Notes under the pieces: generated by a model
Database searches by the model: none
What the model saw: the letters and a program-made list of their open reading frames with translations, nothing else
What the model was told of the DNA's origin: nothing
Translations under genes and position numbers: made by a program
Source: Epiperipatus broadwayi
Lineage: Eukaryota; Onychophora; Udeonychophora; Euonychophora; Peripatidae
Length of the DNA stretch: 64,000 nt
NCBI GenBank assembly: GCA_028023455.1
Contig: JAQFVV010006305.1
Location: forward strand, 3,277,001-3,341,000
Reading direction: 5' to 3'
Shown: positions 1 through 9,948 of the stretch, one piece after another
Layout of the letters: every line of letters starts with the position of its first letter
Position numbering within the stretch: the stretch's first letter is position 1

Positions 1-112
1 TAATTAAAAAGAAAACTAAATTGTGTCTTTTGAACGATCTTTAATTTTTACTTTTTTTAGCTTTAAATATTACCCTATGCCACAAACTTGAACCAAATAT
101 AAATAAATGGTG

Positions 113-114
<2 letters not shown>

Positions 115-154
<40 letters not shown>

Positions 155-193
155 TTATATTTATATATATTTATATATATATATATATATATA
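115..193. repeat. (TA)n microsatellite
   Basis: Almost pure TA dinucleotides interrupted by a few TATT and TTTA units. It abuts the foldback element that starts near 187. Confidence 0.95.
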
Positions 194-520
194 AATAAAC
201 AATTTAATGGTAAAAAATATATTATATTTTAAATTCTTTAGTAGCACTTTCAATTATGTGGTAATCCTCATCAGCTTTAATTGAATTTCAAATTTTAATG
301 TTATGTAAATTTCCATAAGGTGTATATGGCTGTATTTGCAACTTGCCTATTAATAACATTATAGGCAAGTCACAAATATGGCCATACACAGCTTATGAAA
401 ATTTACATGACATTAAAATTTGAAATTCAGTTAAAGCTGATGAGGATTATTATGTAATTGAAAGTGCTACTAAAAAATTAAAAAAATTTTTTTTTTACCA
501 TTAAATTGTTTGTTTATATA
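187..520. mobile_element. Foldback (long inverted-repeat) MITE-like element
   Basis: Two arms of about 160 bp (roughly 191-350 and 361-520) are reverse complements with few mismatches. The innermost 10 bp, ACTTGCCTAT and ATAGGCAAGT, flank a 10-nt loop. The outer ends read AAACAATTTAATGG and CCATTAAATTGTTT. The element lies between TA-rich tracts, so a TA target duplication cannot be resolved. There is no coding capacity. Transcribed, it would fold into one long hairpin RNA, a potential small-RNA source (inference). A non-autonomous DNA transposon is the most likely origin. Confidence 0.8.
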
Positions 521-561
521 TTATATATAATATTTTTTATAATGGGTATTATACTTTTACA

Positions 562-565
<4 letters not shown>

Positions 566-625
<60 letters not shown>
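566..625. repeat. (TA)n microsatellite
   Basis: About 30 uninterrupted TA units, directly abutting the left edge of the diverged ribozyme-satellite copy. Confidence 0.97.
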
Positions 626-628
<3 letters not shown>

Positions 629-1093
629 TAGATGGAAGTTAAGAGCAAATTATGAAATTTATAACTTGTTCTGTTTATCATAAATGTACCCTTGAAGGTT
701 CTTGCAATGATATAAGGTGCAGAGGCTTTTACTATATGGTGAAACTGAACTGATTTCAGACCCATATAGCTATCTAGTTTGTTTGACTGGATTTGAAGAT
801 ATTTACATATCTGAAAAATTCATGCTTTCAAATTGATATAAACATGTTTCATAAATGCTGATTGTAGAGTTGGTATTTAGATCTAGTTTCTAGTCTTCCT
901 ACCCTTTACTGATGTGGGCCAATTAGTTCAAAAACATGGTCTAAAGGTTGAAGACAATGAAAAAGATATTGAATTCTATCTCTCTCAGTGTTTATGTAAA
1001 CAAAGCTTGTTAGTAGGCTATTGTTAAAGCTCCATCTAGTGATCATAAAATGCAAGCTAAGAGCAAGTTATAAAATTTATAACTTGTTTTATC
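626..1093 (+). repeat. Old diverged copy of the family 1 ribozyme satellite
   Basis: The segment aligns along its whole length with the 408-bp unit at 5438-10507. Shared landmarks include a GTTTATCATAAATGTACC-like start, CAGACCCATATAGCTATCT, and TATTTAGATCTAGTTTCT. It is a little longer than one unit: the last ~50 bp (about 1041-1093) repeat the first ~45 bp (626-672), as in a 1.1-mer cut from a tandem array. It lies between (TA)n tracts and ends in TTATCAT before TA repeats, the same terminus as the young array. A decayed hammerhead ribozyme is still readable near 905-960. Confidence 0.85.
905..962 (+). ncRNA. Decayed type I hammerhead ribozyme (family 1, old copy)
   Basis: The core begins CTGATG and the GAAA box has become AAAA. 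Position A9 is changed to T, so it is probably inactive. Inner stem I is still perfectly paired: CCTTTA before the core, TAAAGG after the GGTC cleavage-site block. Stem II can form from GGGC and GTTC with a CAATTA loop. Stem I differs from the young array at two base pairs and both changes preserve pairing, which supports a selected ribozyme in the ancestor. Confidence 0.6.
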
Positions 1094-1221
1094 ATATATA
1101 TATATGTAATTATATAATTGAATATTTATAAATACAGTAATCAGATATACTTTAAAAATTTTATCCACTTGGTAGAGCTTTTGACTATCCTTTGTAGTCT
1201 TGCATCTAACACTCTGAAAGG

Positions 1222-1425
1222 CTACCCTTTCCATAACTCCATGATCTTAATGTTTGCTATCTGCCTGTTAATTAAGTCATGTTTGTTTTTGTATATTAGT
1301 ATAGCTTCTTTTATTTTTCTTTTGTTATTTTTTTCAATTTGCAATATTTTTACATTGTTGTAATTGAAGTTAAAATCATAAAAACATGAATTATTATGGT
1401 CATAAAAAATGGAACCTGAAACATT
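1222..1425 (-). pseudogene. Penelope-like element, C-terminal GIY-YIG endonuclease tail (remnant)
   Basis: The minus strand is open for about 67 codons and ends in TAG at 1224-1222. It contains FYDHNNSCFYDFNFNYNN, then VKILQIEKNNKRKIKEAI, then LINRQIANIKI. It aligns with the tail of the PLE at 56.1-57.5 kb (FDHEKTCKYKFKFDF, VKILHEERNHKKKKIKEAI, LINKQAANIKI). That is the segment after the catalytic core of the PLE GIY-YIG nuclease. The core and all of the reverse transcriptase are missing, so this is a severely 5'-truncated copy. It is wedged between the old family 1 and family 2 ribozyme repeats. Confidence 0.7.
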
Positions 1426-1445
1426 ATTATCTACTTTGCAATTTT

Positions 1446-1474
1446 ACACACACACACACACACATATATATATA
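1446..1474. repeat. (CA)n(TA)n microsatellite
   Basis: A short CA run grading into TA, just left of an old family 2 ribozyme repeat. Confidence 0.9.
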
Positions 1475-1489
1475 ATGTTTAAATGCAGA

Positions 1490-1745
1490 TAGACTTCAGA
1501 GCCCTGGAGTTAGATGATGAATGCTGGTTCAGCAAGAAATATATGTATTGGAGATCATTTATCTTTTTGACATGTGCATGATTATGTATATTGTTGTATG
1601 AGATAGATTGGATAGCTGAAAAGAGCTTGAATGTCTGGGTTCAAATTCCCTATAATTATATATATATGTGTGTACATATGATAGTGAATATTCAAATTGT
1701 GTAATATTTATATAGTAGTTATTTGCTGATACATAGAACAATAAT
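1490..1745 (+). repeat. Old family 2 ribozyme repeat (partial)
   Basis: Aligns with the family 2 copies at 22.6 and 46.4 kb. The ribozyme core near 1514-1551 is decayed: C3 is A (ATGATGA), stem II TGCT and AGCA around loop GGTTC is intact, GAAA is at 1536-1539, and the stem I 3' arm TTGG is kept at 1548-1551 while its CCAA partner is lost. Downstream, GGGTTCAAATTCCC at about 1638-1651 fits the RNA polymerase III B-box consensus and is the best-preserved such box among the copies here. Confidence 0.7.
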
Positions 1746-4620
1746 TAAAATTGTTTATATATATATATATAATTTAAATAGTAAAAAAGAATTAATTCTA
1801 TATATTGAAAATTTTTAATATCCTTATTAATATGATTTACAAACTACAGTACTAAAAATGCTTTTCTAAACTTTCATTGATCCATATTTACTTATATATT
1901 TTTTATTTTATCATATAAAATAAAATAATCCAAAAAAAATAAATAAATAAATAAAAATCTGTACAAAAAATGAGAATAAAAAACATCAAAGTAAATATAA
2001 GAAATGTAGCTTCTGCATTTTATTTTTAAATATTTAAGTTAAAAAAAACTTTTTTATATGTATATTTTTGCGTATCTTTTAAATTTTTTATTTTTCACTG
2101 TCTATATAGTTATTTCTCTGTGTTTCAAAAACCAAAAAATGACAAATTTTTATAAGAACCATAAATATTGATGAGTCATCTTATCTATTAAACAATTGAG
2201 CAACTATAATATGACCATTTACACTAGCAACTTCAGTTTTTATAGATATAAACAATATATTATTAATAAGGCTGAAATTCGAGTCCCCATGAGACATAAT
2301 CACAGATTATTTCAATATAGTTACTAATGAATCTTCATAAAGTTTTAATAAAGATAGAAAATATGACAAAAACGCAGTATAAAATATCTTCAATACAGCT
2401 AAAAATGAAAGTTTATAACATAGAGTTCTCTCCTGCTCACTTAATGTCAAAGTGAATAAAAATGAAGTCTATCTTATGAAGTTTCATCATAAGATATTGT
2501 GAGTGTAAAATTATATCTTGCACAAACTTGAATTTTAGCCATATTATCTTTTGTTATCTTATTCATCTCTGTAAGAACTGAGATAGAAAATGTAAATGGT
2601 TATTTATATCACAGCATTCAGAAAAGGTTGTTAATTCTTGTTATGTATAAATAATTTGAAACATTGTATACATTTATAAATTGTAAGAATCAGCCCAAAA
2701 AGTGACTGTGCATGCATAAAATCCCAATAGGTGATTCTTCTGGATTAATGCCTTAATCTACTGTTATTATGCTATATGTTATACTCAAAGATTAAAATAT
2801 TTTATCTATAAAATCTTATGAAATTTACCTGGGAGATTCACTAACCCTGATCCCCCATAGCACCTTCCACCATTAAGAGTATATTTCTTTTAACTTTAGT
2901 GAGATCAAGATAAAACATGGGACTCAATCTATATCTAATTATGTTCAATCTTCTGTCATGTTTGTAGTATCAAAGTTAAAAATATATACTAAATGATTTA
3001 ATGTTTATTATAAGTAAATCAACATATTTATTAACAAGCAAATAACATAACATTTTTCTAAATTCCACAACTTAAGGGGAATTTAATTATATATATATCC
3101 CCCAACAAAAAAGCTATTATAAATTAATTGAGAACACTTGTTTAACTTCATGGGGATTGCCAATTAGTGCTAATTGTTTTTTGGTAATATCAGAAGGCAA
3201 AATGTTATCTCTGTCTACATTGATATAATCTTATTTCAATTCTTTATTACAATAACAATCCATGGAAATATTTAATTCAACACACACACACACACATATA
3301 TATATATAAATATTAAGCAATTAAATCATCCCACATGATTAAGAAATCCAGTACTGCCCTCTGTGAACTAATATATAAATACATTAGAGTTCGTATTTCA
3401 AAATAGCGAGGTCAAAATGGGATTATATATATATATACAGTAAATATTTATTTATTTATTTATTGACTAGTTTAGCTTTATGCTTTTAATACTGTATCCT
3501 AACAAACTACAAAATTAAATTTGCCAATTTTTCTATTTGATTATAAAAGTAATTTTTATGACAGACTACCGTTTATCTAGTAGATTAGCTTATTTTATAT
3601 AACAATAATAATGTTTATTAATTTATTAATCTCTATAATCTGTTATTTAAGTGTATATGAATATAGATGTGTACAATATCATTTAGTTCTTTATCACTTC
3701 ATATAAATATAAACAAAAGTTAAATATTTATGTAAGAATTAAATTCATTGGTCTAGTATGCATAGAGTTGTGAACCATGTACACAGAGTTTCTTGTAATA
3801 TTATACATGTTTTATGCAATAATATTTACTATCAAAAATAACAATATAATTCATTATTCTAAATTTATTTGATTCTTCATAAACAAAAAAGATAAGTCAT
3901 AACATGAGAAAATATATTAACGCAAATCTCAATATTTGAAATATGATCAAATGAATTTGATATTGATTCTTGTCAATGATATGTCACAACAACAATGCAT
4001 ACCTCTTAATAAATCTGACTGTAATTTATATCCATGCATAAATAAATTATTTCAAAATACTCATTATATAAATGCAAGTATATGGTGAACAATTCATCAT
4101 ATGCCAGAATACTTCTGTAATATAAAGGATATATTAATAATATAAACAGCAAGCATATGCATCATTATCTTCAGCATGGGAGCAGAAATAGTCACATCTG
4201 CAATATAAGACAATTACTGACAGAATCCTTATTTTAAAATTTTAATAACAAGATATTCACACCTGTCATTAATATTGATTATATGAAAATATTAAAAATA
4301 CCTACATCACTTTTTTATATAATAGTAAATCCTCAACTTTATATTAGTTATGTCACATTATTATTTTATAACAAAATTCCAGAAACTTATAAAAAAAAAC
4401 ATTTAAATATTTAACACATATAAAGATGAACATCAAATAATTATTTAAATTCACATCATTTGGGCTGCCTAATAATCCATATCTCTACTTATCCACTCTC
4501 ACATTTCATTCATTTATCCTGTTATGAATTTATGTAAAATTGATATGATTCTCAAGATAAAATTGTTTAAATTTTCTAACTCATATTTTAATAAATTTCA
4601 TTATTCTAACTATTAAGAAA
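1746..4620. other. AT-rich DNA, no gene seen
   Basis: No open frame with coding character on either strand. It holds small microsatellites ((CA)n(TA)n at 3280-3308, TA near 3425-3436) and homopolymer runs. I see nothing else to annotate. Confidence 0.6.
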
Positions 4621-4621
4621 T

Positions 4622-5005
4622 TTATGCTTTTATTTGAACGGATTGCTGCCATTTGGTTCTTTTCAAAAATAACAAAGATGTCCCATCATCATACTTTTTT
4701 TAGTCACAAATGAAATCATTTAGCATATCATCAGAACAATCTTAATTGACCTTTTGATTATTTTTATTTAATTCAACTTGTATAGGGTGGGTAGAACTTG
4801 TCTCTATATTTATTACTTTATTTTCTATTTCTTCCAATTTTTTTTTCTTGGGCTTGTAACCTTTCTTTCCACTACTCTGAGATTTTGTTGGTTTGACTTT
4901 TTTCCAAGGGCTTTCTTTAATTCCTCATACACTAGTATTATTTTTATATTTAAATGTTGTTCTCTTTCCATCATTGATACTAATTTGTACTTTATTGTTT
5001 TTTAG
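4622..5005 (-). pseudogene. Decayed lysine-rich reading frame, unidentified
   Basis: The minus strand keeps one frame for about 125 codons with only a few stops, unusual for DNA this AT-rich. Readable pieces are SPWKKVKPTKSQSSGKKGYK, then PKKKKLEEIENKVINIETSS, then LLFLKRTKWQQSVQIKA. The composition is strongly basic with a coiled-coil-like KKLEEIENKV stretch. I do not recognise the family. Its place just left of the ribozyme satellite and its decayed state suggest an old transposon frame rather than a host exon. No catalytic motif is visible. Confidence 0.25.
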
Positions 5006-5579
5006 ATATAACATCCATTTTCTTATCAAAATGTTTCTTTAATCATTTCCAGAAAAAACTGTTTACTCTTCTTTTTGTCTTTGAAAATCTCTTTCTAAAG
5101 CATTTCTGATATTTTTTCTTTATTATTATGCTTAGTTCTTTGAAAATCATTTTTTGACTTTCTTATTTGAATAAATAATTTTCATGCACTGGACTTATAT
5201 TTTTTTGTGCCATGCTATCAGATTCATATTCGCCATTTAATAATTTTTTCAGTGCATTTCATCTTTTTAAATACCATGCTTTTAATAATAATTTAATAAC
5301 CAATATTCTTACTTGGACTGATCCCAATTACATGGAATGTCTCCATACTCTCTTTTTCATTTCTGATTTATTTGATATATCTACATCTCTCTACTATGTT
5401 AATTGCAACTCACATATAAATTTTAATATATATATATATGATAAACAAAAATGCAAGTTAAAAAACTTGCTAACGCTTGTATTTATGTCCACAGATGGCG
5501 TCCTACCAAAAACACCTATCAAGCGTATTTTCGTTTACATAAACGTCAGAGTAGTTAGTATTCACTATCTCTAACTATA

Positions 5580-5637
5580 ATTCCACTTTCAGATCATGAT
5601 TTCAAGCTATTTGCTATCGTCAGTGAAAGACAGGAAT
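5580..5637 (-). ncRNA. Type I hammerhead ribozyme, array unit 1
   Basis: Minus-strand ribozyme with core CTGACGA at 5623-5617. Elements are the same as described for the ribozyme at 7128-7185. It lies in the inverted part of the array. Confidence 0.85.
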
Positions 5638-5986
5638 AAAGAAACTAGATCTAAATACAAACTCTGAGCGTTTATGAAACAATTTCTATTCAGCTTGCAA
5701 GCGTGAATTTTTAGACACATAATATCTTCAAACTCAGCATAGCAAACCAGATAGCTATATGGGTCTGATCTCAGTTCAGCATCACCACATAGTAGAAGCC
5801 TCTGCAATCTATATCATTGCAAGAAAGACCTCAAAGGTACATTTATGATAAACAAAAATGCAAGTTAAAAAACTTGCTAACGCTTGTATTTATGTCCACA
5901 GATGGCGTCCTACCAAAAACACCTATCAAGCGTATTTTCGTTTACATAAACGTCAGAGTAGTTAGTATTCACTATCTCTAACTATA

Positions 5987-6044
5987 ATTCCACTTTCAGA
6001 TCATGATTTCAAGCTATTTGCTATCGTCAGTGAAAGACAGGAAT
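5987..6044 (-). ncRNA. Type I hammerhead ribozyme, array unit 2
   Basis: Minus-strand ribozyme with core CTGACGA at 6030-6024, 407 bp from its neighbour; all core and stem elements are present. Confidence 0.85.
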
Positions 6045-6394
6045 AAAGAAACTAGATCTAAATACAAACTCTGAGCGTTTATGAAACAATTTCTATTCAG
6101 CTTGCAAGCGTGAATTTTTTAGACACGTAATGTCTTCAAACTCAGCATAGCAAACCAGATAGCTATATGGGTCTGATCTCAGTTCAGCATCACCACATAG
6201 TAGAAGCCTCTGCAATCTATATCATTGCAAGAAAGACCTCAAAGGTACATTTATGATAAACAAAAATGCAAGTTAAAAAACTTGCTAACGCTTGTATTTA
6301 TGTCCACAGATGGCGTCCTACCAAAAACACCTATCAAGCGTATTTTCGTTTACATAAACGTCAGAGTAGTTAGTATTCACTATCTCTAACTATA

Positions 6395-6452
6395 ATTCCA
6401 CTTTCAGATCATGATTTCAAGCTATTTGCTATCGTCAGTGAAAGACAGGAAT
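6395..6452 (-). ncRNA. Type I hammerhead ribozyme, array unit 3
   Basis: Minus-strand ribozyme with core CTGACGA at 6438-6432. It is the last complete ribozyme before the orientation switch. Confidence 0.85.
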
Positions 6453-6602
6453 AAAGAAACTAGATCTAAATACAAACTCTGAGCGTTTATGAAACAATTT
6501 CTATTCAGCTTGCAAGCGTGAATTTTTTAGACACGTAATGTCTTCAAACTCAGCATAGCAAACCAGATAGCTATATGGGTCTGATCTCAGTTCAGCATCA
6601 CC

Positions 6603-6655
6603 ACATAGTATTCACTATCTCTAACTATAATTCCACTTTCAGATCATGATTCACG
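6603..6655. other. Inversion junction inside the ribozyme array
   Basis: Minus-oriented sequence runs to CACATAGTA near 6612. It then jumps within the same orientation to TTCACTATCTCTAAC, with short TAGTA microhomology, continues to about ATCATGAT near 6650, and switches to plus-oriented sequence at TCACGCTTGCAAG. Two breakpoints within ~50 bp suggest template switching rather than a simple inversion (inference). Confidence 0.8.
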
Positions 6656-6719
6656 CTTGCAAGCTGAATAGAAATTGTTTCATAAACACTCAGAGTTTGT
6701 ATTTAGATCTAGTTTCTTT

Positions 6720-6777
6720 ATTCCTGTCTTTCACTGACGATAGCAAATAGCTTGAAATCATGATCTGAAAGTGGAAT
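6720..6777 (+). ncRNA. Type I hammerhead ribozyme, first plus-strand unit
   Basis: Core CTGACGA at 6734-6740, all elements intact. It is the first ribozyme after the orientation switch. Confidence 0.85.
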
Positions 6778-7127
6778 TATAGTTAGAGATAGTGAATACT
6801 AACTACTCTGACGTTTATGTAAACGAAAATACGCTTGATAGGTGTTTTTGGTAGGACGCCATCTGTGGACATAAATACAAGCGTTAGCAAGTTTTTTAAC
6901 TTGCATTTTTGTTTATCATAAATGTACCTTTGAGGTCTTTCTTGCAATGATATAGATTGCAGAGGCTTCTACTATGTGGTGATGCTGAACTGAGATCAGA
7001 CCCATATAGCTATCTGGTTTGCTATGCTGAGTTTGAAGACATTACGTGTCTAAAAAATTCACGCTTGCAAGCTGAATAGAAATTGTTTCATAAACGCTCA
7101 GAGTTTGTATTTAGATCTAGTTTCTTT

Positions 7128-7185
7128 ATTCCTGTCTTTCACTGACGATAGCAAATAGCTTGAAATCATGATCTGAAAGTGGAAT
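7128..7185 (+). ncRNA. Type I hammerhead ribozyme (reference copy for family 1)
   Basis: Order on the plus strand: outer stem I arm ATTCC (7128-7132), bulge TGT, inner stem I arm CTTTCA (7136-7141), core CTGACGA (7142-7148), stem II AGC and GCU around loop AAAUA, GAAA (7162-7165), short stem III formed by AUC and GAU, cleavage predicted after C7173, then TGAAAG (7174-7179) pairing perfectly with CTTTCA, and GGAAT (7181-7185) pairing with ATTCC. Stem I is the open helix, which defines type I. The layout, including the internal loop in stem I needed for loop-loop contact, closely follows the Schistosoma mansoni hammerhead, whose core is also CTGACGA with an AAATA-containing stem II loop. One deviation is a U-U mismatch at the base of stem II (10.1/11.1), normally a purine-pyrimidine pair, so activity may be lowered. 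Confidence 0.87.
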
Positions 7186-7535
7186 TATAGTTAGAGATAG
7201 TGAATACTAACTACTCTGACGTTTATGTAAACGAAAATACGCTTGATAGGTGTTTTTGGTAGGACGCCATCTGTGGACATAAATACAAGCGTTAGCAAGT
7301 TTTTTAACTTGCATTTTTGTTTATCATAAATGTACCTTTGAGGTCTTTCTTGCAATGATATAGATTGCAGAGGCTTCTACTATGTGGTGATGCTGAACTG
7401 AGATCAGACCCATATAGCTATCTGGTTTGCTATGCTGAGTTTGAAGACATTACGTGTCTAAAAAATTCACGCTTGCAAGCTGAATAGAAATTGTTTCATA
7501 AACGCTCAGAGTTTGTATTTAGATCTAGTTTCTTT

Positions 7536-7593
7536 ATTCCTGTCTTTCACTGACGATAGCAAATAGCTTGAAATCATGATCTGAAAGTGGAAT
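7536..7593 (+). ncRNA. Type I hammerhead ribozyme, array copy
   Basis: Core CTGACGA at 7550-7556, exactly 408 bp after the previous one; sequence identical over the ribozyme. Confidence 0.85.
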
Positions 7594-7943
7594 TATAGTT
7601 AGAGATAGTGAATACTAACTACTCTGACGTTTATGTAAACGAAAATACGCTTGATAGGTGTTTTTGGTAGGACGCCATCTGTGGACATAAATACAAGCGT
7701 TAGCAAGTTTTTTAACTTGCATTTTTGTTTATCATAAATGTACCTTTGAGGTCTTTCTTGCAATGATATAGATTGCAGAGGCTTCTACTATGTGGTGATG
7801 CTGAACTGAGATCAGACCCATATAGCTATCTGGTTTGCTATGCTGAGTTTGAAGACATTACGTGTCTAAAAAATTCACGCTTGCAAGCTGAATAGAAATT
7901 GTTTCATAAACGCTCAGAGTTTGTATTTAGATCTAGTTTCTTT

Positions 7944-8001
7944 ATTCCTGTCTTTCACTGACGATAGCAAATAGCTTGAAATCATGATCTGAAAGTGGAA
8001 T
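7944..8001 (+). ncRNA. Type I hammerhead ribozyme, array copy
   Basis: Core CTGACGA at 7958-7964, 408 bp spacing, all elements intact. Confidence 0.85.
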
Positions 8002-8105
8002 TATAGTTAGAGATAGTGAATACTAACTACTCTGACGTTTATGTAAACGAAAATACGCTTGATAGGTGTTTTTGGTAGGACGCCATCTGTGGACATAAAT
8101 ACAAG

Positions 8106-8133
8106 CGTTAGCAAGTTAAAAAACTTGCTAACG
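8106..8133. repeat. Perfect 12-bp palindrome at an aberrant unit joint
   Basis: CGTTAGCAAGTT, loop AAAA, AACTTGCTAACG. In normal units the right half is replaced by TTTTTTAACTTGCATTTTT, so this joint looks like hairpin-primed copying back of the left half. Confidence 0.9.
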
Positions 8134-8352
8134 GTGTTTATCATAAATGTACCTTTGAGGTCTTTCTTGCAATGATATAGATTGCAGAGGCTTCTACTAT
8201 GTGGTGATGCTGAACTGAGATCAGACCCATATAGCTATCTGGTTTGCTATGCTGAGTTTGAAGACATTACGTGTCTAAAAAATTCACGCTTGCAAGCTGA
8301 ATAGAAATTGTTTCATAAACGCTCAGAGTTTGTATTTAGATCTAGTTTCTTT

Positions 8353-8410
8353 ATTCCTGTCTTTCACTGACGATAGCAAATAGCTTGAAATCATGATCTG
8401 AAAGTGGAAT
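8353..8410 (+). ncRNA. Type I hammerhead ribozyme, array copy
   Basis: Core CTGACGA at 8367-8373; spacing 409 bp because of the aberrant joint at 8106-8133. Confidence 0.85.
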
Positions 8411-8515
8411 TATAGTTAGAGATAGTGAATACTAACTACTCTGACGTTTATGTAAACGAAAATACGCTTGATAGGTGTTTTTGGTAGGACGCCATCTGTG
8501 GACATAAATACAAGC

Positions 8516-8541
8516 GTTAGCAAGTTAAAAAACTTGCTAAC
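8516..8541. repeat. Second aberrant palindromic unit joint, with deletion
   Basis: GTTAGCAAGTT, loop AAAA, AACTTGCTAAC, then a jump to CAATGATATAG. About 36 bp of the unit is missing, so the ribozyme spacing here falls to 372 bp. Confidence 0.9.
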
Positions 8542-8724
8542 CAATGATATAGATTGCAGAGGCTTCTACTATGTGGTGATGCTGAACTGAGATCAGACCC
8601 ATATAGCTATCTGGTTTGCTATGCTGAGTTTGAAGACATTACGTGTCTAAAAAATTCACGCTTGCAAGCTGAATAGAAATTGTTTCATAAACGCTCAGAG
8701 TTTGTATTTAGATCTAGTTTCTTT

Positions 8725-8782
8725 ATTCCTGTCTTTCACTGACGATAGCAAATAGCTTGAAATCATGATCTGAAAGTGGAAT
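8725..8782 (+). ncRNA. Type I hammerhead ribozyme, array copy
   Basis: Core CTGACGA at 8739-8745, intact, following the shortened unit. Confidence 0.85.
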
Positions 8783-9132
8783 TATAGTTAGAGATAGTGA
8801 ATACTAACTACTCTGACGTTTATGTAAACGAAAATACGCTTGATAGGTGTTTTTGGTAGGACGCCATCTGTGGACATAAATACAAGCGTTAGCAAGTTTT
8901 TTAACTTGCATTTTTGTTTATCATAAATGTACCTTTGAGGTCTTTCTTGCAATGATATAGATTGCAGAGGCTTCTACTATGTGGTGATGCTGAACTGAGA
9001 TCAGACCCATATAGCTATCTGGTTTGCTATGCTGAGTTTGAAGACATTACGTGTCTAAAAAATTCACGCTTGCAAGCTGAATAGAAATTGTTTCATAAAC
9101 GCTCAGAGTTTGTATTTAGATCTAGTTTCTTT

Positions 9133-9190
9133 ATTCCTGTCTTTCACTGACGATAGCAAATAGCTTGAAATCATGATCTGAAAGTGGAAT
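9133..9190 (+). ncRNA. Type I hammerhead ribozyme, array copy
   Basis: Core CTGACGA at 9147-9153, 408 bp spacing, intact. Confidence 0.85.
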
Positions 9191-9540
9191 TATAGTTAGA
9201 GATAGTGAATACTAACTACTCTGACGTTTATGTAAACGAAAATACGCTTGATAGGTGTTTTTGGTAGGACGCCATCTGTGGACATAAATACAAGCGTTAG
9301 CAAGTTTTTTAACTTGCATTTTTGTTTATCATAAATGTACCTTTGAGGTCTTTCTTGCAATGATATAGATTGCAGAGGCTTCTACTATGTGGTGATGCTG
9401 AACTGAGATCAGACCCATATAGCTATCTGGTTTGCTATGCTGAGTTTGAAGACATTACGTGTCTAAAAAATTCACGCTTGCAAGCTGAATAGAAATTGTT
9501 TCATAAACGCTCAGAGTTTGTATTTAGATCTAGTTTCTTT

Positions 9541-9598
9541 ATTCCTGTCTTTCACTGACGATAGCAAATAGCTTGAAATCATGATCTGAAAGTGGAAT
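9541..9598 (+). ncRNA. Type I hammerhead ribozyme, array copy
   Basis: Core CTGACGA at 9555-9561, 408 bp spacing, intact. Confidence 0.85.
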
Positions 9599-9948
9599 TA
9601 TAGTTAGAGATAGTGAATACTAACTACTCTGACGTTTATGTAAACGAAAATACGCTTGATAGGTGTTTTTGGTAGGACGCCATCTGTGGACATAAATACA
9701 AGCGTTAGCAAGTTTTTTAACTTGCATTTTTGTTTATCATAAATGTACCTTTGAGGTCTTTCTTGCAATGATATAGATTGCAGAGGCTTCTACTATGTGG
9801 TGATGCTGAACTGAGATCAGACCCATATAGCTATCTGGTTTGCTATGCTGAGTTTGAAGACATTACGTGTCTAAAAAATTCACGCTTGCAAGCTGAATAG
9901 AAATTGTTTCATAAACGCTCAGAGTTTGTATTTAGATCTAGTTTCTTT

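Noticed and set aside
434-470. CTGATGAGG...GAAAGTGC in the right foldback arm (and mirrored on minus in the left arm near 240-275) looks like another hammerhead
   Set aside because: Stem II is irregular and no inner stem I can form between AAAG before the core and the bases after any plausible cleavage site. Only a distant AAATTC/GAATTT match exists, weak evidence in AT-rich DNA.
5607-5807. 66-codon minus-strand frame in the satellite (MQRLLLCGDAELRS...)
   Set aside because: It recurs only because the unit is repeated, is broken in the old copy at 626-1093, and has no family resemblance.
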